A stretch of 64,000 nucleotides of DNA, taken from JBHHZJ01 sp046758005. Its GTDB lineage: Bacteria; Pseudomonadota; Alphaproteobacteria; Kiloniellales; J153. The position numbers and the translations under genes are program-made. Positions 51,001 through 60,600 of the stretch are shown here, one piece after another. How positions within the stretch are numbered: position 1 is the first letter of the stretch; the number at the start of each line of letters is the position of its first letter. A model generated the notes under the pieces. It saw only the letters and a list, made by a program, of their open reading frames with translations. It had not been told where the DNA came from and made no database searches. The DNA is taken from NCBI GenBank assembly GCA_046758005.1, contig JBHHZJ010000002.1:1-64000 (forward strand), in the 5' to 3' direction.

Positions 51001-51873
51001 CTATCGGACAGGCCCCGTAGGAGCCTTGGAACCGACGCGTGTCCAGGACAGGAGCCGCAGGTTCCGCCCCACGAACGAGAAGACCGCAGTGTCGAGCGCG
51101 GAGGGACAGCAGTTCGGATCGCTGCCCAGCCAGGCGCTCGCCGTCGCCGAGACCTCGCCGCGGGCGCAGTCGACCTCGTAGGCGCCTTCGGGCGCGCAGG
51201 CGTAGACGATCTCGTGGAGTACGGCGAGCCGCCCATCGCGGACCCGGAAGATCTGGACGACCTCGTCACAGGTCGAGCTGCCCGCGCCCGAGGCGTAGCG
51301 CAGGCGCACGACGGCGCGCGCCGATTCCAGCGCCGGGTTGTCGCAGACCCTCCTGTCGAGAAGTTCGGCCCGCTCGAAACCGAGCCCATCCTTGGCGTCG
51401 TAGGCTCCGTTCCGCAAGGGGATCGAGAGGTCGGGCGCGATCCCGCGCGGCCGGTACGTCAAGTTGGCGAAGTCGACCGCGCGCAGGTCCCGGTAGCCGG
51501 CCTCGTAAGTCGCGCCGACCGGGCCGAAGGCAAATTGAGGCGCGTGCGCTTCGGCGATCGGAGCCGGGCCGCCCGGCGAGCTTGAGGCGTCCTGCCGCTT
51601 CGGGCCCCCGGCCGGCGGAGAACCGGCCGCCCGCCGCGCGGCGTCCTCGACGGTCCGCAACAGCTCCGCGAGAGGCGAATCCCGCTCCCCGAGACGCCGG
51701 TCGTCGGTCGCGTCCGGTCCGCCCGTCGGGCCTGGCCGATCGACCTCGATGGCCGGGCCGGGGTGCTCGCCGTCGAGCGAGCGGTTGACCCATGTCGCGA
51801 TCTGAAAGACGACGTAGACCGACAGCAGGACGAACGTGCCCGTCAGCAACGGTTTCGTTTTGTTCGCCGGCAT
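51001..51873 (-). CDS. Membrane-anchored periplasmic protein with CCPS motif
   Basis: A 290-residue protein with one N-terminal membrane helix (LLTGTFVLLSVYVVFQIATWV), a Pro/Asp-rich linker to about residue 115 and a C-terminal domain containing six Cys. The sequence FANLTYRPRGIAPDLSIPLRNGAYD together with SDPNCCPSALDTAVFSFVGRNLRLLS recalls a family of small bacterial exported proteins of unknown function. It is the last gene of the minus-strand exported module. The start is placed at the ATG at 51873 just before the helix; a longer start at 51906 is possible. Confidence 0.65.
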   Translation of the reverse strand: MPANKTKPLLTGTFVLLSVYVVFQIATWVNRSLDGEHPGPAIEVDRPGPTGGPDATDDRRLGERDSPLAELLRTVEDAARRAAGSPPAGGPKRQDASSSPGGPAPIAEAHAPQFAFGPVGATYEAGYRDLRAVDFANLTYRPRGIAPDLSIPLRNGAYDAKDGLGFERAELLDRRVCDNPALESARAVVRLRYASGAGSSTCDEVVQIFRVRDGRLAVLHEIVYACAPEGAYEVDCARGEVSATASAWLGSDPNCCPSALDTAVFSFVGRNLRLLSWTRVGSKAPTGPVR

Positions 51874-52170
51874 GGCCGATGTCTCGCCACAGTCGCAATT
51901 CGACAAACCGTCAGCCGATCAAGCTTGATTGGACATACGATATGGAGATAAGCGGTGCGGCACCCCCAAAAAACGCGGGCATCGCGACCGTCCCAGCCGT
52001 CGTGTCCGTTGAACGTCGCGTGACGGCAGGGATTCCGGGACACCCGTTCGGGACCGCATTCGGGGGAGCGAATTGGGGTGCATCTCCGACAATCCAAGGG
52101 GCGGAATCGGGTGCGGGAGCTTCTTGTGATCGCCCGCCGCTCAATAGTGCGAGACCATGGATAAGACGGG
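51874..52170 (-). other. Gap upstream of the CCPS-motif gene
   Basis: About 300 bases without a gene-like frame, less G+C-rich than its surroundings. A perfect 12-base palindrome ATCAAGCTTGAT lies at 51918-51929, 45 bases ahead of the downstream start, and might be an operator. A separate promoter for the 51001-51873 gene is therefore possible. Confidence 0.4.
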
Positions 52171-54324
52171 TCACGGCAGGACGATTCGAACATCGATGTT
52201 ATTTCCGACATTGTTGAGAAACTGCTGGAACTCACGCCGTGTCAGGAGCCGGACGAGGATTGCGGTCAAGTCGGCCACACCGGCGGCATAGGTGACGTAA
52301 GTGAGCCTCCATTGATAGATCCACCCTCCGGTCGGTCTGGCCACGACGACGGTTTGTGTCTGCTGCTCGACCCCATTGGTGTAAAGGCCGTCGTCCGTCA
52401 CCGCGACCGTTTCGCCCGATTTCCTGTGGATCCGCCACCAAGCGAATCTCGGCGTTGCGCCAACGGTAAGCGCCCGTTTGGGCGCGACGGCCATATAGCC
52501 GTCCTCGAGGGTCCCGTAGAGCCTCGCTAGAGCGTCTTCAGGTACGTCGCCGTCGCCCGCGACGCGAACACGCGGTCCATCCAGGAGGACCGTCGGCACG
52601 GTCTCGGCCCGCGCTTGCTCGAACAGCGAACTCGTGCCGATCCCCGGTCCCCATCCCCCCGACTCGTGTCGCCATTCGGCAAGGGCGAGATCCATGAATG
52701 CGCGCTCCAGCGTGCCCTCAACCACGCCTCGGAATAACCGGGTACGAAAGACGAGCGCGGGCCGGGGATCGCGCATGACGATCCGCGCGTGATCGCGCCG
52801 CAAGTCCAGGAAAAATCTTTGCCTTGCAGGATCGTTCGATAACTCGGCGATTTGGAGCCGCGGCGAATCCGGATAGAACAACACGACATTGTTGCCTGGA
52901 AGGCGGACGTTGTGCAGCGCTTTGTCCGAGGCTGTAACGAAGCCGATGTTGAATTGCCGCAGCGCCGCGAGAACATCCTGGGACTCGTCACCGGTCGCGG
53001 CCGGTTCCCCATCGGCATTTGGAAGGTGCACCGCCGCCATTGGGCCGGTCGTAAAGAACAGATCATAGACAACGCTGGTGACATCCAGCGCGTCGACGGT
53101 CTCGGCCCGCGCGCGAACCTCGATTGCGGTCAACTTCAGTCCTCTTGCGCGTCTTGCCTGCCCGACCCGGTCGAAGATCTCCCGTATGACGGTCTCTTTT
53201 CGCCCGTCCGGATAGACGAAGTCGAACTCGATCCACTCCGCCGTGGCGATGGGGACGTCCTTGCGCATCCCCGCGCCGGAGAGAATATCCTTGATCGAAC
53301 CCAATCCGCCCTGCCCAGGCGGCCTCTGCCGGAACGGCTTCCCGACCTCCGATTTTTCGTTCCCGACGAGGAGGATCGGCTTGACCCGTCCGGTGTCCTC
53401 CAGGGCCGTCGAGATCGCATCCTGCAGGCTGCTTGCGGGGCCTTTCCAGTGTTCCGGCATATGGACGAGTGCGAGGTCGCGGCCCGAAAGCTCCGCTGCT
53501 TTCGCCGAACGGCGCAGGATCACCCGCTCGGAGGACCGGTCGCCGATGTACTCTTCCAACCGGACCCGGATTTCGACCCGGTGGAACAGGCCCTCCGGAA
53601 ACGACTCGAAGTTCTCGTCTGCTCGCGCGAAACGCTCACCGAGCGAAGCCTCGTCGAAGGTCGGGTCGAGATCGACCCAGGCGCCGTCCTTCCGCCATTG
53701 GACCCAGTAATGGTCTCGGGCTTCCTCGGCCAGCGAGGCCAGGCTGGTCGCCGCCTCCGGCCCCGGTTCGTGGCCGATCCGCTTCAGGTGGTCGACGATA
53801 AGATTATAGTCGCGCTGCACGCCGGTTCTCAGCGTCTCCAAAGCGGCCTCCACCTCCGGCGCGAGCTCGCTCTCGGCCGGCGCGGCGCGCGGCCGCTCGG
53901 CCCACATCGAGTCAACGAACTTCCGGGCCTCGGCTTCGGACAGCTTCCCGCGCGCGTAGCGCACGCGGTGGCCGGCGTGCTCCAACAGGCTGCCGAGCAG
54001 GGCCGCCTGGTCGACCGAATTTCCCGCGAGCGCGAGCAGCGTCCCGCGCGGCCCGCGCAGGTAGCCCGTGTAGACCTCGTAGGCGATCTGGTCGCGCACG
54101 AAGGCGAAGATGCGCGCCGGGTTCTTGCCCAGGGCGACGGCGAAGTGCTCCGGCGCGACATGGGTCAGGTCGAAGGTCCTGGGCACGGGAAGCTCCAGGG
54201 ACTGGACCGCATCGGCCGGGGCCGCGCCGTAGGCGGCGCCATGCCATGTCATGGGGCCCGCGCAAAGGGCAACGGATAGGAGCATCAGGGTCTTGCGAAG
54301 GGCCCTGGAACGAACCGTCGGCAT
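52171..54324 (-). CDS. Exported transglutaminase-like protein, paralogue 2
   Basis: A 717-residue protein with a signal peptide (TLMLLSVALCAGPMTWHGAAYGA). Residues of about 70-230 resemble the transglutaminase/protease core: GNSVDQAALLGSLLEHAGHRVRYARG aligns with the usual Cys-containing helix, but Ser103 occupies the Cys position. His205 (RDHYWVQW) and Asp220 (WVDLDPTF) keep the rest of the triad. The remaining 480 residues contain no domain I can name. It is about the same length as the gene upstream on the same strand and collinear with it throughout, so the pair is a tandem duplication. Function is unknown; a non-catalytic or Ser-dependent role is likely. Confidence 0.75.
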   Translation of the reverse strand: MPTVRSRALRKTLMLLSVALCAGPMTWHGAAYGAAPADAVQSLELPVPRTFDLTHVAPEHFAVALGKNPARIFAFVRDQIAYEVYTGYLRGPRGTLLALAGNSVDQAALLGSLLEHAGHRVRYARGKLSEAEARKFVDSMWAERPRAAPAESELAPEVEAALETLRTGVQRDYNLIVDHLKRIGHEPGPEAATSLASLAEEARDHYWVQWRKDGAWVDLDPTFDEASLGERFARADENFESFPEGLFHRVEIRVRLEEYIGDRSSERVILRRSAKAAELSGRDLALVHMPEHWKGPASSLQDAISTALEDTGRVKPILLVGNEKSEVGKPFRQRPPGQGGLGSIKDILSGAGMRKDVPIATAEWIEFDFVYPDGRKETVIREIFDRVGQARRARGLKLTAIEVRARAETVDALDVTSVVYDLFFTTGPMAAVHLPNADGEPAATGDESQDVLAALRQFNIGFVTASDKALHNVRLPGNNVVLFYPDSPRLQIAELSNDPARQRFFLDLRRDHARIVMRDPRPALVFRTRLFRGVVEGTLERAFMDLALAEWRHESGGWGPGIGTSSLFEQARAETVPTVLLDGPRVRVAGDGDVPEDALARLYGTLEDGYMAVAPKRALTVGATPRFAWWRIHRKSGETVAVTDDGLYTNGVEQQTQTVVVARPTGGWIYQWRLTYVTYAAGVADLTAILVRLLTRREFQQFLNNVGNNIDVRIVLP

Positions 54325-54461
54325 TGCGGCTCTCCTCTGCGTCTGCCGGACCGGCGGTTTCGGTCCGTCCGTCGTGTCGGGCTCGAAATGGCGCCGCCCG
54401 GGAGGCGGATGTTGCCAAAGGCCGAATCATCGCCCGAGCGCGCCGTCCTTGGCGAAATCGC

Positions 54462-56633
54462 TCAGAGAAACAGATAAGGCGGCAGGCCCCCGACGATGTT
54501 GACAACCTCGCCCGATCCAAGGGCTTGGTGCACGAAGGTTCCCAGAGCTTCCGTACCCCACTGAAAGGTGCCGACGGAAGTTTGAACCGTTGTCCCGAAT
54601 TCAGCGCCCGGCAGGTCTCCAACGTACTCCATGACGATGATCTCGGTTTCCTGCGCCTCCTCGTCGTTGATGATCCAATACTCCGCGCCGTTCGCGTGAA
54701 GACCTTCGTCCGTCACCGCGGTCGTCTCGCCGGTTCGCGGATCGATTCGCCACCAGGCGTAGCGCGGCGCCGCGCCCAGAGCGATCGTCCGATCGGGCCC
54801 CACGACGAAGAACCCGCCCGCAAGGTCCTCGCGGACCCTTACGAGTGCATCGCCCCCGATCCCGGCGCCGGCATCTGGACCGCCCGGTCCGAACAGCATC
54901 GTCGGCACGCCCTCGTCCCGCGCCCGCTCCAGGAGCGAGCTCGTGCTCACCGACGGGCCCGGGCCGTCCGCGCGGCCGCGCGCGGTGACGAACTCCACGA
55001 CGGCCCGCTCGAGGGTTCCCTCGACGACACCTCTGGCCACGCGCACGGAAAACGCATGGTCCGGGCGGGAACCCAGGGCCAAGACGCGTGCCCGATCCCG
55101 CCGCAGGTCGAGCGTGAGCGTGAGCGTCTTCTCGTTTTTCACGACCTCCGCGACGAACACCCGCGGTGAATCGGGATAGACGAGCGCCTTTACGCCATCG
55201 CGCATCCGAAGCCGCCCAAGGAGCGCGTCCGAGGTTGCCGCGAAGCCTATGGTCAGGTTCCGCAGTCCCTCGCGCAGACCCGCGGCTCCGCCCTTCTTCG
55301 GGGACGAGCCGGAAGCGATATCGGCCGCATGCGCGCCATCGAGCCGGCCCGTGGTGAAAAAGAGGTCATAGAGCGCCTTGCTGACGTCGAAGGCTCCGTC
55401 CGACCCGATGTGCGCGCGAACCTCCTCGGCGGTCAGCGCGTTTCCGCTGGCCCTCTTGCTCTTGCCGATTCGGTCGAACAGCGCGCGCACGACCGCCTCC
55501 CTGCGCCCGTCCGGATAGAGGAAGTCGAACTCGATCGACGCCGCCGTGGCGATCGGGACGGGGTCTCTCGTGCCCGCGCCGCTCAGTATGTCCTTTATGC
55601 CGCCCAATCCCCGTCGCGCCGGCGGTCTCTGTCGGAAGGGCTCGCCGGCGATCCAGTCCTGTTTGTCCAGGAGCAGGACCGGCTTGACCCGCCCGGTGTC
55701 CTCGATCGCCGCTGCAATGGCGCCCTTGAGGCCGCGCGCGGGCCCTTTCCAGTTTTCGCGCACGTACGACAGGACGAGGTCGGCCCCGGAAAGGTCCGCC
55801 GCCTTGGTCTTGTACTCCAGGATCACCCGTTCCGACCGAGAATTGCCCGTGTATTCCTCAAGCCGGATGCGGATTTCGACGCGGTGGAACAGTCCCTCCG
55901 GAAACGACTCGAAGGTCTCGTCTGCTCGCGCGAAACGCTCACCGAGCGAAGCCTCGTCGAAGGTCGGGTCGAGATCGACCCAGGCGCCGTCCTTCCACCA
56001 TTGGACCCAGTAATGATCTCGGGCTTCCTCGACCAGCGAGGCCAGGCTGGTCGCCGCTTCGGGGCCGGGCCTGTGGCCGGCGCGCTTGAGGTGGCCGAGG
56101 ATGAGGTTGTAATCGCGCTCGACGCCGACGCGCAGCGTCTCCAGCGCCGCCGCGACCTCGGGCGAGGGCTCGTCAACGGTCCGCGCCGGCGCGGCGCGCG
56201 GCCGCTCGGCCCACATCGAGTCCACGAGCGTCTTTGCCGCTGACTCCGTAAGCTCCGCACGAACATATTGCACGCGCTGCCCCGCATGCTCGAGCAGGCT
56301 CCCAAGCAAGGCCGCCTGGTCGACCGAATTTCCCGCCAGCGCGAGCAGCGTCCCGCGCGGCCCGCGCAGGTAGCCCGTGTAGACCTCGTAGGCGATCCGG
56401 TCGCGCACGAAGGCGAAGATGCGCGCCGGGTCCTTGCCCAGGGCTACGGTGAAGTGCTCCGGCTGCACGTGGGCGAGATCGAAGGTGCGCGGCACAGGGA
56501 GCTCGAGCGCCGCCGGGGTATCGGCAGCTTGTTCACCATAAGCGGTTCCATGTGCGGCCCACCAGGTTGCCCAAGCGAAGATCCACAGTAGGAGCGCAGC
56601 TCCTCGGACCGCCTCTGTCCGCATGGCTCTCAT
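54462..56633 (-). CDS. Exported transglutaminase-like protein, paralogue 1
   Basis: A 723-residue paralogue of the next gene, with a signal peptide (GAALLLWIFAWATWWAAHGTAYG). The transglutaminase-like region again reads GNSVDQAALLGSLLEHAGQRVQYVRA with Ser103, His207 and Asp222. The two proteins share long identical blocks (YEVYTGYLRGPRGTLLALAG; WAERPRAAPA; DGAWVDLDPTFDEASLGERF) but diverge in the C-terminal third. The ATG at 56633 has a GGGAGGGAGAG element upstream and starts just before the signal peptide. It lies 176 bases downstream of the coiled-coil protein gene. Confidence 0.75.
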   Translation of the reverse strand: MRAMRTEAVRGAALLLWIFAWATWWAAHGTAYGEQAADTPAALELPVPRTFDLAHVQPEHFTVALGKDPARIFAFVRDRIAYEVYTGYLRGPRGTLLALAGNSVDQAALLGSLLEHAGQRVQYVRAELTESAAKTLVDSMWAERPRAAPARTVDEPSPEVAAALETLRVGVERDYNLILGHLKRAGHRPGPEAATSLASLVEEARDHYWVQWWKDGAWVDLDPTFDEASLGERFARADETFESFPEGLFHRVEIRIRLEEYTGNSRSERVILEYKTKAADLSGADLVLSYVRENWKGPARGLKGAIAAAIEDTGRVKPVLLLDKQDWIAGEPFRQRPPARRGLGGIKDILSGAGTRDPVPIATAASIEFDFLYPDGRREAVVRALFDRIGKSKRASGNALTAEEVRAHIGSDGAFDVSKALYDLFFTTGRLDGAHAADIASGSSPKKGGAAGLREGLRNLTIGFAATSDALLGRLRMRDGVKALVYPDSPRVFVAEVVKNEKTLTLTLDLRRDRARVLALGSRPDHAFSVRVARGVVEGTLERAVVEFVTARGRADGPGPSVSTSSLLERARDEGVPTMLFGPGGPDAGAGIGGDALVRVREDLAGGFFVVGPDRTIALGAAPRYAWWRIDPRTGETTAVTDEGLHANGAEYWIINDEEAQETEIIVMEYVGDLPGAEFGTTVQTSVGTFQWGTEALGTFVHQALGSGEVVNIVGGLPPYLFL

Positions 56634-56809
56634 CGATCTCTCCCTCCCCGGCGAGCTACCGCTCAACCGCTGCACGCCGCCTTCGGTGACGGACCGTGCT
56701 GCGTGCCGCGTTGCCGGCCCAGGCATTGCCGGCGCCAACCTGCGCGCCGCGGGCGCGTTCCCGAATGCCCGGACACTGGTTCCGTCACGGCAACCCCGCT
56801 TGCCCGCGG

Positions 56810-57505
56810 CTACGTGCAATATTCGTTGTACCAACTGATATATTCGTCGTCGTCGCGATACTTCGGATCGTTGATCTGGCCGCAGCTCTCGTACTTGTCG
56901 CGCGGCGGCTTGCCGGATGGCGCCGGCGTCGCCGACGGCTTGGATGACGGCGCCGACGTCGGAGCGGATGACGGTTTTGTTCGTGGCGCCGACGTTTTCT
57001 TGTCGGTGATCTTTCCGATCTTGCACTCCGACTCGAAGCACCCGTCACTGAGATCCTCCCATTTCCTACGTAACCGATCCCGTTCTTTCCAAAGTTCCCG
57101 GAGCGTCTGGTCCTCGCGGTATTCTCGGGTCCCTTCATGAATGCCTTGGGCTTCCAGTTCGGCCTTGCGGTCGTTCCATCGTTTCCTAAGGTCTCGCCAC
57201 TTTTCCCGCAGCTCATTGGCGCGGAAGTTGCACTCCTCGCACGCATCCGCTCGGTCGCGACTGTCGCCGCGCGTGTCCGGCCCAACGCCGCTGTCCGGCT
57301 CTTCCTTGCACCGATTCACGCCTACGTTGCCTATGACGCCGCAATCCAAGGCACGGTTAATCGCGTCCATGAGGCTCTTCGCGGCGTCATCGGACTGCGC
57401 CTGCGCCGTGCTGACGACGGGCGGAAGCACGCCCCACTGGACGGCGAAGGGCAACAAGGCAAAGACCAACACGTAGGTTACGTTCCGGATCATTTTCCCG
57501 CGCAT
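56810..57505 (-). CDS. Exported Cys-containing coiled-coil protein
   Basis: A 231-residue protein with a signal peptide (NVTYVLVFALLPFAVQWGVLPPVVSTAQAQ), a first part with several Cys (RALDCGVIGNVGVNRCKEE, ACEECNF), a highly charged helical stretch (NELREKWRDLRKRWNDRKAELE...) likely to form a coiled coil, further Cys (DGCFESECKIG), a Ser/Pro/Lys-rich linker of about 40 residues and a short end domain with YESCGQ and YNEYCT. I do not recognise a family. An internal ATG at 57493 is a possible start. It lies 164 bases after the giant vWA protein gene on the same strand; a hairpin (57613-57642) occurs in that gap. Confidence 0.65.
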   Translation of the reverse strand: MRGKMIRNVTYVLVFALLPFAVQWGVLPPVVSTAQAQSDDAAKSLMDAINRALDCGVIGNVGVNRCKEEPDSGVGPDTRGDSRDRADACEECNFRANELREKWRDLRKRWNDRKAELEAQGIHEGTREYREDQTLRELWKERDRLRRKWEDLSDGCFESECKIGKITDKKTSAPRTKPSSAPTSAPSSKPSATPAPSGKPPRDKYESCGQINDPKYRDDDEYISWYNEYCT

Positions 57506-57612
57506 TGCCTGCTCGTTCCCTCGCAAGAGAAAGCGGCCGAGAGCGAATCGGGCTCCTGCGCGCCGTGACCGGCCGCGAAGCGGTCGTTGCATCTTTGCCT
57601 CCCATCGGTTTG

Positions 57613-57642
57613 CACGGGTCCTTCGCCGGGCCCCGACCCGTG
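57613..57642 (-). terminator. Hairpin in the gap after the giant vWA gene
   Basis: CACGGGTC and GACCCGTG form a perfect eight-pair stem with a 14-base G+C-rich loop, 28 bases after the stop at 57670. No T run follows on the minus strand; it may attenuate transcription into the downstream genes. Confidence 0.35.
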
Positions 57643-57669
57643 TCGCTGTGTCGTGTTCGTCGGCATCCC

Positions 57670-60600
57670 TCAATTCGTGACCACGAATCGCACGAGCGCG
57701 CCGCCGCGCTCCACCATCAGCTTCACGTCGCCGGCGGCGCTTCCGCGCAACAGATTGATGGCGTCCACAAAGGCCCGCGGATCGCTCGCCGGCCTGTCGT
57801 TGATGTGCGTGATCAGGTCGTTCACCCGCAGTCCGTCGGGCGTTTCCCGGATGGAGAGGACCAAAAGCCCGCGCGGGGTCCGACGGAACAGCAGGCCCTT
57901 CAAATGCCGATCAACGGACAGAGGGACGGCGGTCGCGGGCACCGGCGCGACCGCGTGGGGGGTCGTCGGTTCCTTGCCGCTCGGGAACAGCCAGGGGTGA
58001 GCCTTGGCGGCGGTGGTCCCGCCGGCCCGCTCGATGTCCCATTTCCCGCCGCGCTCGCAGGCCGTTAGCGGCACGGGCCTCGTGCGCAGCGCCGGATCGA
58101 CGACGACCTCGATCGCCCGGCACCGCATCCCGCCGGAGGTGGCGGCCGGCTCCGCGGTCGCCGCGAACTCCTTGCCGGTCTGCGGATTGACCCAGCGCGT
58201 CGAGGCGCGGCGGGACGGGTTGCTCGCGAAGAGATGCCGCAGCAGGCTCCGGTCGAAATCGTCCATGACCTTGTCGACGAGCACCTCGCCCATGGCGTCG
58301 TCCATGGCCCTTTCGATGGGCGCGAACCGCGGATCGCGCGCGGGCGTCCCGAACCGCAGGCCGCGCGCGGTCGCCTCCATCAATGCCTGGTACGTGGGAT
58401 CATCGAGCTTGCCGCTGGGCGCTAGGCCGCCCGGCGGATACCAGGCCTGGAACCGTTCGACCGCGCGCCCGGTCTTGCCGCCCCACAACCCGTCCACGGG
58501 ACCCGGATCGAAGCCGAGCTGCACCAGCAACCGTTGCGCGTGACGAATGCGCGTGTCGGCCGCGACCTGGGCCCCGCTTGACCGCTTCGGCCTGTTGGCC
58601 CGCGCCGCTTCGAGCTCGCGCTCGAGCCCCGCCAAGGCTTCCTTCAGCTGCGCGAGCCGCTCCGGGCCGCCGGCGGGCGCCGCGGTGCCGGTTCGCCGCA
58701 TTTGAGCCGGCTTCGCGGCGATGTCCGCGGCCCAAACCGCCTCCTCCGGTTTGGCCGGGCCAAGCACCTGCTGGGTGATCTGCTGACCCTCCTTTCTGAG
58801 AGCGATTTTCGTGACCTCGTTGTGGACGATCCGCACGTTCGCGATCTCGATCGGTTTGTCCGCCGTGCGGATCGCGACCGTGAAGATGCCTTCCGGAAGC
58901 CCGATCGCCCCGCGATTGACCGCCCCGCCCGCAACGCGGGCGCCCGCGGCGTCGAGCACGTCGTAAGGTGCGGCGAGGGCTTCGCGGATCGCCCGGCGCA
59001 AGCCCTTGGCGTCGCGTGCGTCGTGGAGGCGGCCGCCGGTGACCTCCGCGACCCGCTCCATCTCACGCTTCACGGCCTCGTCGGCGAGCGCGAAGCCGAC
59101 CACCTCGACCCGGAGCCGCATGCCGTGTTCGACGAGCGTCTTCGCCACCTCTTCCGGGCTGCCGCCGCAGTACTCCTCGCCGTCGGTGACCAGTACGATC
59201 ACCTTGTCGCCGGGCGTGTCGGCAAGGTCCTTCGCGGCCTGAACCAGCGAATAGGCGAGCGGGGTCGTCCCCGCTTTGACCTCGATGGCGCGGACCGCGT
59301 CCGTGAGACGCCGTTTGTCGACCTTCTGGAACCGGAAGAGGAGTTCCGAGTCTTCGCAGTCGCCTTGATCGTACTCCCGAACCCTGTGCCCGTAGACCCG
59401 CAGCGCGACCTCGCTCTGCGCCGGCAGTTCCTCGATGATCCGGGTCATGACGTCCTTGGCGACGTCGATCTTGAGCCGCTCGTCGATCAGCCGCTTCTTC
59501 TCCCTCATCGAGCCCGAGGCATCGAGGATCAGCTCGAACCGCGGGGCCGCGATCCCTGCGATCAGTTCGCCCGTGGAAACCACGCTCAACTTGCCCGGCC
59601 CGCGGCTAAGGCTGGGCTTGAGGTAGTAGGCGGACAGCGATTGCAGTTCGTCGGCGATCTGGCGATAGATGCCCGCCAATTCCTCGCTCGTCCGGGCGAA
59701 ATAGAACCGCCCGCGCATGGCCGTCGCGACGTGGCCGAGAACCCTTTCGCCGGTGGCCGCGATGGTCGGAAGATACGCGCGCAATCCCGCGCCAAGGCCG
59801 ATCGTGTACAGCCGGATGCGCTTTTCCTCGAGCAGGGCCCAGAACTCGGGATACTTGAGGCGGCTTTGGGTGTCGGCGCCGTCGGTCATCACGACGATGG
59901 CGCGGTTTCCCGCAACGCCGTCCAACAACTCGATGCCCTTCTTGATGGCGTCGAAAAGGGCCGTTCCGCCCTTGGCGAGAAACTTTCCCTCGGTCGCCGC
60001 CAGGAGGCGTTCCGGATCGCTCGTGAATTCCGGCAGGAGCACCTCGACCTTCCCGCTGAATCGGATCAGGTTCAACCTTTCGGTCGGACGCACGTGGCCG
60101 AGGTAAGCACGCACCGCACCCTGAAGGTCCTCGGTTCTGCCCTTCATGCTGCCGCTCGTGTCCCAGATGAGGACCATCGACACCGGAGGTTCGGTGACCC
60201 TTAGCGCGCGGTCGCCCTTTGGCACGAGCCAAGAGAAAGTCTTGCGTTCGGCGACGGCGCGGCTGGGATCGAACCGATGGAGCGAGTTGCCGCCTTCGTC
60301 GAGCAGAGCGAGACTCGTGCGGATATTCGGGCGGCCGATGAGCTCCAGCGACAGCATCAAAGGACGATCGTCCGGCAGCGGAATGGCGAAATGGTCTTGC
60401 TCGCCCAGGGGGTTGATCGAGCCTCGCGTGAAGCGGTCCAGTTGCAGGAGATTTGCCTGGGCGAGCGTGTCGTTCGGTTCGGCCTCCATCAGCAGGCGCG
60501 CCTCGTCGATGTCCAGTCGGGCTTCGCGCCCGCGCGCCGCCGCCGCTTGCTCCGGCGCCCTGGTCAGGATCGATCGGTAGTCGCCGGCCGTACCCTCGAT

